DNA from: Plenodomus lindquistii
Lineage: Eukaryota; Ascomycota; Dothideomycetes; Pleosporales; Leptosphaeriaceae
Reading direction: 5' to 3'
NCBI GenBank assembly: GCA_025504975.1
Contig: JANUWI010000006.1
Coordinates: forward strand, 620,001 to 684,000
Length of the DNA stretch: 64,000 nt
Part shown: positions 48,219 to 57,976 of the stretch, piece by piece
How the letters are laid out: each line of letters opens with the position of its first letter
Position numbering within the stretch: the first letter of the stretch is position 1
Made by a program: the position numbers and the translations under genes
Notes under the pieces: model-generated
What the model was told of the DNA's origin: nothing
Database searches by the model: none
Seen by the model: only the letters and a program-made list of their open reading frames with translations

Positions 48219-49889
48219 ATGAATTGCCAACGGTCCAAAGGTTGCTCGATCCTGGAAAGCGTAGAGCATACCTTCGAGCCGCAACTGTCGCTGCAGGACT
48301 TCATGTGCGACAATGGGCTTTCGTCGGAGGCGTCGGAAACGGTAGCTCTAGACGCCCGCCTTGATGCACGACAACTAGTTCGACTCGTACAATGCCCTAG
48401 GTGTTCGCGGCCGCTCAAAACACCCGTGACTTTGCCGTGTGGTCACACCGTTTGTCGCAGCTGCCTCCCGGCCCCACAACCCCGAACGAACATCTCGTAT
48501 CCAAATACTCCAGACCGCCTGTCCGGAATCGCCTGTCCGCTGTTGGGCTGCGGAGCGGAACATGCGTCGGCAGAATGCTCCGTCGACGTGACGTTGACCA
48601 AGTTGATGGAACTCATACAAGTCGAGATCTACAATCACAGGCCTCCTGCCGGGACGGCAACATTGTTGCTCGAGGAGATTGTTCGGGATGATGACGTGCC
48701 CACTCAAGAGAAGCAACAAATTACCGAAAAAGGCCGACAAAAAGAACTGCCTGGTGGACGCCTTGTCGCAACTTTCATCATGGCCGACATGGGCGAGCTC
48801 CGCTATAGCTCTGATGTTGACTATCAAGCCCTATCGCCAGAAAGTGATGACCACGAGAGTCTGGACGCTACTCTGCTTGAAAAACTACGCGATGTAACGC
48901 ATAAAGAGCTGGATTGTCTGGTCTGCTACAACCTAATGCTCGACCCAACCACCACAGCTTGTGGCCATACCTTTTGCCGTCGCTGCCTCGGACGTGTCAT
49001 GGACCACAGTAGCATATGTCCCTTTTGTCGACGAGGCCTACATGTGCCTGCATCTCTGCAAAACCAGTCCAGTAACAACATCCTCAACTCTCTTCTCAAT
49101 GGTCTATGCCCAGACCTGGTCACCGCACGTGCTACCGCTCTCAAGGCCGAAGAACAAGCTGGAGACAACGTGTTTAACGTCCCGTTGTTCATATGCACAC
49201 TATCACTCCCTGCCATGCCTACATTTCTACATGTTTTCGAGCCACGGTACCGGCTCATGATGAGACGTGTCATCGAGGGGAATAAACAGTTTGGCATGGT
49301 AATGTACAACCGTACGCACGCTCCCCAAGGTGACCTGGGTGCTACGCAGTTTCTCGAATACGGAACCCTACTCGAAATCGTAAACTACGAACTACTTCGG
49401 GATGGGCGCAGCTTTATTGAGACTCGGGGTATTGGACGGTTCAAGGTTCGAGAGCATGCCATGCACGACGGTTATCACATCAGTCGCGTCGAGCGTGTAG
49501 AAGACGTTTCACTCGCAGAGGAAGGGATATTGGAGCAGCGCGAGACAACCATGGCCCGCGACTATGCCGAGATTTTCATGCGTGAGCATCCCCAAATGCC
49601 TTTACCAAACGACGTTGCGATCGAGACATTGTCAACACAACAATTACTAGACAGTTGCACCGCGTTTGTGCGCGAGATGAGGGAAGCCAGTGCACCATGG
49701 CTCCGTGACCGCATCATCCAAGTCTACGGGGAGCCACCAGAGGACCCAGCAGTCTTCCCATATTGGTTTGCATCCGTTGTACCAATTGTGGAAGAAGAAA
49801 AGTACGTGCTCCTACAAACAGAGCGAGTCCGCGAGCGCCTCAAGATTGTGTACTCGTGGATTGGCAGGATTCGCGGCCAACGCTGGTAA
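48219..49889 (+). CDS. crgA: RING-finger and LON substrate-binding-domain protein (CrgA/LONRF type)
   Basis: A single open frame of 556 aa. RING 1 starts at about residue 59 (CPRCSRPLKTPVTLPCGHTVC..C) and is followed by CPLLGCG.EH. RING 2 spans about 233-270 (CLVCYNLMLDPTTTACGHTFC..C...CPFC). From about 317 to 545 is the LON N-terminal substrate-binding domain (FNVPLFICTLSLPAMPTFLHVFEPRYRLM, then GIGRFKV). There is no AAA or Ser-Lys protease part, so it is an E3-ligase-type protein, not Lon protease. Family knowledge: CrgA of Mucor represses carotenogenesis, and mammalian LONRFs share the layout. The TAA follows GQRW, but a GTAAGT donor overlaps it: splicing 49886-49932 would replace the stop with a further 37 codons, to 50044. 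Confidence 0.88.
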   Translation: MNCQRSKGCSILESVEHTFEPQLSLQDFMCDNGLSSEASETVALDARLDARQLVRLVQCPRCSRPLKTPVTLPCGHTVCRSCLPAPQPRTNISYPNTPDRLSGIACPLLGCGAEHASAECSVDVTLTKLMELIQVEIYNHRPPAGTATLLLEEIVRDDDVPTQEKQQITEKGRQKELPGGRLVATFIMADMGELRYSSDVDYQALSPESDDHESLDATLLEKLRDVTHKELDCLVCYNLMLDPTTTACGHTFCRRCLGRVMDHSSICPFCRRGLHVPASLQNQSSNNILNSLLNGLCPDLVTARATALKAEEQAGDNVFNVPLFICTLSLPAMPTFLHVFEPRYRLMMRRVIEGNKQFGMVMYNRTHAPQGDLGATQFLEYGTLLEIVNYELLRDGRSFIETRGIGRFKVREHAMHDGYHISRVERVEDVSLAEEGILEQRETTMARDYAEIFMREHPQMPLPNDVAIETLSTQQLLDSCTAFVREMREASAPWLRDRIIQVYGEPPEDPAVFPYWFASVVPIVEEEKYVLLQTERVRERLKIVYSWIGRIRGQRW

Positions 49890-51312
49890 GTCGAACTCTA
49901 TTCTTAATATCCTACCCCTGCGCCTAAACCAGGCCCTCGGGAACACTGCATGTAGTACACACAACGGCGATCGACGGTTTATTGCCCGTGCGCTCCGAGG
50001 TGTTGGCTACCCTGTTGGTTTTCAATATCCACTTGTCGAAATGACGGGATGGACCTGCATGACGGCTCGGACATCCGCCAACTTGAGGAAAATCGTAACG
50101 AACAATGGCTAACGAACCGCTCTTAGGTCTTCCGGCAGTGCATGCAGTATCCTATGACTCCTTCTGGCCATCATTATGATCGCCTTGGCTCTCCTCCCCG
50201 TTCCAGTCGCAACATCACATTCCGCGTTTTTGGAAATCTGATGTCCAAAATCAACACAAATCTTCCTCTACAAGCTCAAAATTTGTCCCAACCCAACTGT
50301 CAGAAATTCCCTCTTCCGTTCGATGTACTGTCCGTCCATGGGCAGTAACGAACCATCCCTCTATTCCTTGTCCCAAAATTTGTCATCTTCTCCAGGTCCT
50401 CAATTTGGCGCCGCACTTTTTCTTCTCCCTGCTGCTGCTGCTTTCGCTTCTTCAATGATTACCCCCTTTCAGGAGGGCCGGAGCTAGCCGGTCCATGTTT
50501 TATTTTGCTTTATTATGAGAGAGAGAGAAAAAAAAATTATCTATCAAGTTTCGATGCCCCCCTCCTTCCTCCCCCAGGTGCTAGCCTGGGACTAGATGGA
50601 AGAAAAAATCTTTACGAGGCACAAACAATGCTCTGTGATTTATTTTCTTCTTTTTTCGTGTGTACGAGGCCTATTGGGAAACGGAGGATATGAGAGACTG
50701 CCATGTTTTTCGAGACTTATGGTACTGCTGCGATATGCATGATGTGGAATGTGGGATATTTTTTTGCATGGAAATTGGAGTTTTTCTTTTTTGGGGGGAA
50801 GTTGTTTGGGGAGAGAGGGTTGAGTGGGTGCGATGAGTAGATCGCTATGGTGTGTGGGAGCGGTGTCGTGTTGTAGATTATCGGATGTGTGAATACGATA
50901 TTTGCAAAGATATGAAGGATGCTCTTCTATTCAGTTGTTATGTTCTGTCGCCATGATCGGTGACTGCGCCTGCCTTGTTGGATCGGTAAGTAGGATCTGT
51001 CACCAATCACGACACAACACATGCGTTTACTTATTACATGCGGTCACAGCCTGATATGCAGAGTAGGGGCTGTGCTGCGCTCTGTCTGGTGTACTCGTCT
51101 TACTTCGCCACCTTTGGGCTTACCAGCAGGAACACGCATGCATATCTATCAGCCTATCAATCAAGGCGATCGAACTCAGCCCATCAGGCAGGATCCCTCA
51201 AGGCTGACTCCTTCCCCGAATCTTACGCAGAAAATGAGGTTTCCTACCTCCAACACTTCCCAACTCTGTCTCTCTACAGCGGAGCAAATTTCGTCTCGTC
51301 GTCTCTTCCACC
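49890..51312. other. Intergenic region, 1.4 kb
   Basis: Pyrimidine-rich DNA near 50400-50580, a CTG run at about 50430, and T-rich and G-rich stretches at 50755-50815. Apart from the possible last exon of the RING-LON gene (49933-50044) there is no gene. Confidence 0.4.
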
Positions 51313-53290
51313 ATGGAGGTCGTCGCCAGCGGCATGGCGGTCGCCTCGCTCTCGCTGCAACTTGTCGACTCCGTCAAGAGAATCCGGACCTTCCTGCGAC
51401 ACGTCAAAGATGCGCCCAAAGAGCTCGAGCGACTCATCGATCTTCTGGCTCGACTTTCAACCCAGCTCCAAGAAGTCCACGATATCTGCGATCAGCAAGC
51501 GTCTGGCCAAGGACCCGGTCTACAGCCTCGGTCGAACACGATATCTCAGCAGCTGCAAAGCTGCAAGAATACGATTCAGCCGCTCCAAGAGCTGGTTGAG
51601 AAGTACAGCAAGCCTGGCAGTGGTGGTCCTGGCTTCTCGAAGCTGATGCGAGAGATAAAACTGGGTGCTAAGGCGAAGAGTATTCTCGAGCTCGAGGAAC
51701 GCTTGGAGCGTGAGATGGGGTACTTACAGAATGCTGTAGTATATTCCATGGCAGCTATGGTGTAGGTCATTTTGCCCCTCGTTCTAGAACATGATTTGAC
51801 CTGGTTGTTTAGGAAGAACACTCACCCGATCATGATGCAAATTCACGCAGTGGTCACGGCGAACAGCCAGGTCTCGTCTACTCATGCGACCACGGCTTCT
51901 GCCACCGTATCAGTGACAACGGATGCCGACCCCGGAATCCCATGCAGAACTCGCTCATCTCGTCGTGTTCGAGAAGTACAGCGCATGCCATCCCTGCTCG
52001 AGCCATTTGGAGTCCAACGCCACAAGATCATCTACCGTTATCGAACAGATCCTCAGAGGCAGTCGAAGCGATCCCTTCATGACACCAATGAATTCATATT
52101 GGAGCACGATGAAGTCTCTTTTGTTTGGACACGTTTCGGCTACCGCATCTCCTGGGATCAAAGTCGATCGTGGACAAACATCCTTCCCTCGCTTAGATTT
52201 TGTCCTGTTGTTGAACAGTTTGATGACGATCTGTACGACTTAATCGCGAGTGGTGATATTTGGGAGATTCAACAATTTTTCGCCTTCGGCAAGATTCACC
52301 CGTCCACGCGTAACAGCTTTGGCCAGTCCCTGCTCCATGTAAGCCTTGAACCTCACTGATCTTCGATAGACGGCATTGACTTGAGAGCAGGTAAGCGCAG
52401 GTTACAACAGGGCAGACGTGTGTCATCTTCTGCTCGATTATGGTGTTCAACCAGATCGTGATTCGTATGGGAGGACCGTCCTCGATAAAGCAATCCAGTC
52501 CTTGGCCCCGAGCCACTTACCTAATCACACAGATACATTGCGAGCGTTGATGTGTAGTAAAGAAGTAATGGAACTGTCAGATCAATCGGTAGGGCAATAT
52601 ATTCCCAGATGGGGCCATAGTGACTGGTGTCCAGAACCCTTCGAATGGCTTTGGAAACAGCTTGTATATCTGGATATCGATGGTGATCTTGCGCGGTTGC
52701 AATGTGCGGTATTCCAGTACGCACTGCATAGCTTTGGAGCTTCAATTTTATACAATCCGAATGTCAGAGCACCCAAGTTCGAGGTATCAAGCAGGATGCG
52801 GGATGAGATTACTTCTGTCGGAAGCGCTTTCTTACTTTTTCATCTGTTCTGCTTCTTGGACTGTTCCTACTCAAGCTTTGTCCTAGGAGATGCAATCATC
52901 AAGTTCCTTCTTGAACACGGAATTGACGTCGAAGCATATCTCGGTCCTGGAGTCTCTGATTGCAACTCATGGTTTAAGAGGCGGCACGTGGTTCTGGAAC
53001 GCGATGGGCAGCAGAGCTGGAGATTAGGCTTTGATTATGTCTTTGACCCTCAACAACCTGGATATCTGGTCGTCAATGAATTTTCTACGTTGACGGGGCC
53101 TGATAACTGGGATTGGGGATCCTGGTATTCCGATGAAACTCGCCCTCATCTAAAAAGAGGGGAATGGCTCGAACATAAGAGGATTATGGACTGCAGATTC
53201 GAACGCCGCATGGCTTCCAAGAAACGCAAAGAGCTCGCAAGGACGGGTCAGAAGCGGGTGCGTAGTAGGATGCCAGGAGCTTGGATTTGA
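51313..53290 (+). CDS. Ankyrin-type protein with STAND-like N-terminal helical domain
   Basis: Three exons, 51313-51761, 51813-52338 and 52391-53290, all in phase, 624 aa. The N-terminal 140 residues (MEVVASGMAVASLSLQLVDS..., then a DAPKELERLIDLLARL helix and a basic/coiled region) match the helical domain found at the start of many fungal STAND/NLR-like proteins. No NACHT or NB-ARC follows. Instead the second exon leads to an ankyrin pair straddling intron 2 (NSFGQSLLHVSAGYNRADVCHLLLDYGV.PDRDSYGRTVLDKA) and later a degenerate unit (AIIKFLLEHGIDVEAYLG). The C-terminus is basic (KKRKEL, QKRVRSRM). Members of this architecture are candidate allorecognition or immune-type receptors, but function is not shown. 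Confidence 0.75.
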
Positions 53291-53673
53291 TGGTGCCGTT
53301 CCCGAGACGGTGAAACTGGGGTTTGATTGCAAGTTTTGGGTATATCTTTCTCTTTTGGACTATACACTTTCTTTTGACGTTCGAGGTTATGTAACGGTAA
53401 TTTCGGTAGTTTCAGGAAGATACAATTTACACAGGTTTTCTTGAGGCCATCGCCTTGAAGTGCACTTGAGAGTACTGCGAAGGTACGTTGTTGATAACAT
53501 GAGTATCTGTGTATGACATATCCACCTTCTTAAATGTTTGTTCCTCCCATTCAGAAGGCGTTTGATCGCCTTGACAAACGCAATGAAACGAATGGCAGCA
53601 TAGTGATCCCAGCCCAATTTCCCATCGTAGCACTCAAGTACCGCAAGCTTCCATTAGATCTTTTCAACATTCC
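53291..53673. other. Intergenic region
   Basis: 3' flank of the ankyrin gene; no feature supported. Confidence 0.4.
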
Positions 53674-53809
53674 AAGATCCCGTACTCGATAACACTCACA
53701 CTTTGAGAACTTCAAGATTGCTCAATCAAGCAGTGGAAACCGCGTAACTTTTCAATGCGTGTGGCCCTTATGAATCGCGAGAGAAGTGCACCCAAATCGC
53801 GTTGGGCCT
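53674..53809 (+). pseudogene. Decayed split tRNA, copy 1 of a tandem family
   Basis: The left part (about 53674-53706) aligns with the 5' half of the two intact copies downstream, keeping the ACACTCACACT core. The right part (53779-53809) aligns with their 3' half (GAGAGA..TG...CAAATCGCGTTGGGCCT). The D arm and anticodon stem no longer pair, and the insert is only about 70 nt. Clearly related, clearly dead. Confidence 0.55.
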
Positions 53810-54006
53810 AAATCTTCTCGTTGTAGGGAAACTTGCTCTTCAGTTGTTGCTTGGGGATTGGGGTTGATAGCTAGGCGAGTAAATTGTAATAGTTAGAGGA
53901 CATCGCTACGAGCACCTCTCTTACCCGACTCTTTGATTACTATGACCTGATTTTTGAAATCTTTGTCATACGAACAACTCCCAGTTTCCCCATCAAATCA
54001 TCTTAA

Positions 54007-54266
54007 AGGCCCATAGTCCAGTGGTTCAAGACGCTCACACTCTACACTCACCACAAGCCCACCTTCCCTTACCGAAAATAGGCTTTGGCGAATGGAGCAA
54101 TCAACGACTCTCTGACCCTCTGAAGTTCAACGACTCGTAAGGCTCTCTGCATGTGCGGCGTCCCTTACAAATACAGGCTTGAATGAAAGTGCGTGATGAA
54201 AGTTGTGGGTTTGCGGGCTTGTGGTGTGGGTTTGTGAGAGACGCGTGTTTGAATCGCGCTGGGCCT
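54007..54266 (+). tRNA. tRNA-like gene with a 188-nt insert, copy 2
   Basis: The 5' half 54007-54044 and 3' half 54233-54266 together fold as a tRNA: acceptor AGGCCCA/TGGGCCT (7 of 7 pairs), anticodon stem CTCAC/GTGAG and T stem GCGTG/CGCGC (one G-U). The D stem GTCC/AGAC has one mismatch. The A box is near-consensus and the B-box core is TTTGAAT. Ten T residues at 54270-54279 form a Pol III terminator. The insert lies exactly at the normal intron site (37/38) but is 188 nt. Its ends pair over 12 bp (54049-54060 with 54215-54226). The loop reads ACTCTA..T, giving anticodon TCT (Arg) only if C33 replaces the universal U33; shifting the stem by one gives CTA. The isotype is therefore unresolved. 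Confidence 0.6.
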
Positions 54267-54269
54267 GAG

Positions 54270-54279
54270 TTTTTTTTTT
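54270..54279 (+). terminator. Pol III terminator, ten T
   Basis: A run of ten T starting three bases after the acceptor stem of the copy-2 tRNA. Confidence 0.6.
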
Positions 54280-54521
54280 GGCTGGGGAGGAAGGGGTTGC
54301 TGTTTTAAGTTGGCGTAGTCTGGGGGCAGTGGTGAGAGAGATAGGGATTGGTGGGTGAGAGAGAGAGCGCAGGTGCTGTAGTAGCCTACCTCTCTGCCTA
54401 TAGAGGCTTACTACAAGCAAGCAAGCAAGCAGTTCCTTCTAGCCTTGTTTTATGTTACTGTGCTTCTATCTCCTCCTTCATACTACATGAGAATCGCCAT
54501 CTCCCCATCAAAAAAATCCAA
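54280..54521. other. Spacer between tandem tRNA-like copies
   Basis: Contains (CAAG)n at about 54413-54430. The CCCCATCAAA motif just before copy 3 is also found just before copy 2 (53989), which indicates segmental tandem duplication including flanks. Confidence 0.5.
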
Positions 54522-54807
54522 GAGCCCATGGTCTAGTGGTTAAGACGCTCACACTCTATTCACATTACAAGCCGCACCCCTGTGCGTTTAGGCATTAGCA
54601 GGACATCCACGCCTTCACATCAACTACAACTAGGCTTTGACGACGTTGGTTTCGCGCAATCAAATACATAGGCTTTGACGACGTTACATCCACGCCCTCA
54701 CCTACTTAGGCTTGAAGTGTGGCTGGGTTCCAGCTGAGATTGACTCAACTACAATGCGGCTTGTGGTGTAGATTGTGAGAGACGCGTGTTCGAATCACGC
54801 TGGGCTT
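54522..54807 (+). tRNA. tRNA-like gene with a 215-nt insert, copy 3 (best preserved)
   Basis: Halves 54522-54558 and 54774-54807 give a fully paired cloverleaf: acceptor GAGCCCA/TGGGCTT (one G-U), D stem GTCT/AGAC, anticodon stem CTCAC/GTGAG and T stem GCGTG/CACGC, with T loop TTCGAAT. The A box TGGTCTAGTGG and B box GTTCGAATC fit Pol III consensus, and T5 follows at 54815. The insert sits at 37/38. Its ends pair over 9 bp (54567-54575 with 54756-54764); the stem differs in sequence from copy 2 but both sides changed, as for a maintained helix. Inside is a 17-nt direct repeat (TAGGCTTTGACGACGTT) at 54631 and 54669. Anticodon TCT with C33, or CTA, as in copy 2. Confidence 0.65.
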
Positions 54808-54814
54808 GATATTC

Positions 54815-54819
54815 TTTTT
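54815..54819 (+). terminator. Pol III terminator, five T
   Basis: TTTTT eight bases after the acceptor stem of the copy-3 tRNA. Confidence 0.5.
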
Positions 54820-55783
54820 GCTGGGAGTGAGTGTTGTAAGAAGTTGAGTATGGTAGTAAGGGTGGTTGGTAACTTAGGTAAGAGAGAGAAGACTATATGC
54901 TGAAGTAGATTTGTAGATTACGTTAAAGGCACTTCTTGCTACTTGATGTAGCCTTTCTTTGCCGTGTCTATTGCGTGTACGTGCTTATATTAGTATTCTG
55001 TAGATAGTACTAGAGCGTACATTCATTCAAACGCATTGAGCGCAAGAGTTGTTCGTGTTTAGCAACGTCAATAAGTTCTCCTCCAGCAAGATGATAGCTG
55101 GGGGAGAGGATTGTGTCTGGCAATGACGCAAGGCATTTCAAATCATGGTCTCGTTGAACAAGCGCATTTTTGGGAGCGAGGACAACGCTGGTGCTTTAAG
55201 AGGAGCGCTTATTAGTAAGTACTATTACGCCTGGCTGGAAGCCTTGAGACAATTAGATGCACAGTGACTGAACGCGCTACATTAGACGTTCAACTAGCGT
55301 GAGTGTGGGGGCGGAGATGCTTCGCCCCTTCCTGCATCGCTGCACGTTGATACGCTTGAACATGGGGAAGCTCAGCTTGTTGTTTCACAATACTAAAGCT
55401 GAGGCCGCCTCCTGCATGTGAAGAGCACTCCTGCCCTTTCCATGTAGTAATTGTTTCGTCCACCCGACCAGCAACGACTAGAAGTTGGGGCTTTCTACCC
55501 ACCTCATGATGCAGCAGTGCACAGGCAGTTCTATGTAACGCCACATGCTGACCCGCAGGGTTGGCACTGACTATCTCAGGCGCGAGTACGGTACTGTCGG
55601 CTCAGAAGGTTTGAAAGCGATGCATGGCTTACTGCAGACATCTTTACGCCCCATCAGGCGCCCACATATTGAGGCGGAAGGCTGAGCGATCGATCTAAAG
55701 CTAGATCAATATTCGCTAACACCATATCAACTCTGTCTCATTACCATACTCCCTAGATGTTCTGATTTCCTCGCTCTTTCGTC
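54820..55783. other. Intergenic region
   Basis: No supported gene. A minus-strand frame at 55290-55544 has some protein character (GRKPQLLVVAGRVDETITTW) but no start, splice or domain support, and may be a relic. The right end is the promoter of the protease-like gene. Confidence 0.35.
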
Positions 55784-57550
55784 ATGCTGCTGCGCTTCGG
55801 CATTCAAGTCTTTCTCACTAGCGCCGTCATCCGTTTCTCATCCGCCGCCGAGTGTAATCCTCTGGCCGTGTCCCTTCCATTCAAAAGTAATGTTCTCTCC
55901 AACCGCGTAGGCGTCCGTGGCATACAGTGGGACATTGGCGGTCCAAGTGCGCAAACAATCTCGCTACTTCCCAGCGCGTAGGTGACGACTAGTACTCGAA
56001 GACATCCCCGGCTTACTCAAGAGAACAGTTCGTTCAATGACACGTACTTGTACGGCGCGGCGGACAATCTGTGCCAACAGCCCGTGCCTAACAGTAACCC
56101 TACAAAGTACCGGAATTTCTCGGCAGAAGAGTGCACGACTTTCAGAGGCGGCCTTTATAGTACAGAGTTGTCCGAAAGCGAGGCCACTGGCTTATCTGGG
56201 AAGAAGCCGTTCGATAATGTCGGAGCAGCATGGACGACTGACGATGTTACTATCACGGACGACACAGATGAAACTATCAAGTTGTCGCAGCTGTCATTCG
56301 GTATCCGCACGGGGTCGTCGCATCCGTACGTAAATCAGGGTGAGTTGGGGCTGGGAGTTGGTTCTACCCTTTTGAGTACACTGGCATCGGAGAAGAATAT
56401 CGCGTCGAAGACATACTCATTCTATTGGGGAATCGACTCAACTATCTCAGATTCGCCACGCAATGGCTCCTTGACGCTTGGAGGCTATGATGCGGCGCTT
56501 ATTGGAGACTCTCCGAATACTACGACGACATTCACACGCAACAATGGGAAGTGTCGTGAAGGCATGATAGTGGAGTTGACAGGGATCGACCTGCACTCGG
56601 TCACAGGAACGACTCAGCGCGTACTAGAGTCAGAAAGGCTGGAAGCTTGTGTTGTTCCAACGCTTTCGAGTATTTTGATGCTACCCTATCAGTACTGGGA
56701 CAAGATACACGACATGCTAGGCATCGAGCAGACTCCCTTGAACAACGGGTCTTCAGGCGAGCTCTTCTACGGAGTGGCTTCGGTGAAGCCTAGTACCGCG
56801 TATGATTTGCCTGAACAATTGCAAAACAAGTAAGTGCTAATTCGCTGCAGGATTTTCAAGGGCAATTTATCCATATCCCTAAACAACGAGCTCACGGTCG
56901 ATATCCCTGACGAGCTCTTCATCTTCGACGAGCCGTACACTGCAAGAAACGGGCAAATACGACGAAACCCGGATTGGAAGAATATCCCAGTCGCGACCTA
57001 CCTCGATCTCGACAGCAACATGCCACGACTTGGGGGCATGTTCTTGTCTTCTGCGTACCTCATGGTCAATCACGACAAGGATGAATTTACCATAGCTCCA
57101 GTGCAATCACCTCCTGTTGCTCAAAACTTGATGGGTATCGATACTGGGAATGGATGTGTCGCTGCTGTGAAGTCTGGCGCACTTAGTGTGCCTGATCCCT
57201 CGGCAACGAAGCCATCGAATACTAAAGCCAAGTCTACGAGTGTGCTATCAGCTGGTGTCATAGCCGGAATCGTGGTTGGTGTCCTTTTATTCATCTGTCT
57301 GTTGGTTGGCATTATGGTATTCTTGTGGAGGAGATGGAAGTCTCATCATACAAAGCCTGAGGAAGTGTTCACGGCATTGCATGTGGATGCAACGAGGGCA
57401 GAGAAAGATGGTGTCAGTACTATGGAAATGTGGGCGAGTTCGTACGCTGGAGAGTTGAATGGTGATGAGAGATATCATGCTATAGAGCTGGACGGTAGCA
57501 GTCAGCCAATGGAAGTAGCTGCTTATGGCCCGACGGGTGCTAGCAGGTGA
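55784..57550 (+). CDS. Membrane-anchored aspartic-protease-like protein without catalytic motifs
   Basis: Exons 55784-55977, 56029-56829 and 56851-57550 give 564 aa in one frame. Intron 1 is 51 nt (GTAGGT...AACAG). Junction 2 needs removal of only 21 nt (56830-56850, GTAAGT...GCTAAT...TGCAG), which eliminates an in-frame TAA and joins QLQNK to IFKGNLSISL, continuous with the family pattern. Residues 1-22 are a signal peptide. The lumenal part follows the pepsin-like fold of a fungal A1-like group (IGGPxxQTISLLPSA where pepsins have FDTGS, then a GELGLGVGSTLL block and FLSSAYLMV), so both catalytic DTG/DSG motifs are absent. Then a Ser/Thr stalk, one transmembrane helix (VIAGIVVGVLLFICLLVGIMVFLW), RRWK stop-transfer and a cytoplasmic tail. 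Probably a non-proteolytic surface protein. Confidence 0.7.
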
Positions 57551-57976
57551 CATAATGCTACTCTATCAGGCAAGTACAGGCGCAATGGAAGCCTCCACAT
57601 GTTTTCGTCGTTAATCACCAAGCTTGCCGCGATCCATGATCTACGTGGTTGTGCTACTGCGATCAGCGCGAACAAGTGAGACTCAACGTACTTAGAGACT
57701 GCATGCGCGCGTAATAGAATTAGGGAAATAGGTATAACAATGACACCATGGGTGTGGCCGACGAAGACAATCAAGTGAAACCGGTATGCAAGGGCTGGCA
57801 ATTCAAGGGAAAGTACGAATCTGATGGATGGGCATAGAGCCTGTACACGAGTGTGGCAACCGGTGAAGCGAGGAACAATGATCTAAAGCTGTCGCCAGAA
57901 GAGACTTTCAAGAGAGAGGCGTTTGTGAAACATTCTCTTTTGGTTCAGTATTTTCTAAACCGCTAATAATAGCAAT
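57551..57976. other. Intergenic region, convergent gene ends
   Basis: 3' flanks of the protease-like gene and REX2; no feature seen. Confidence 0.4.
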
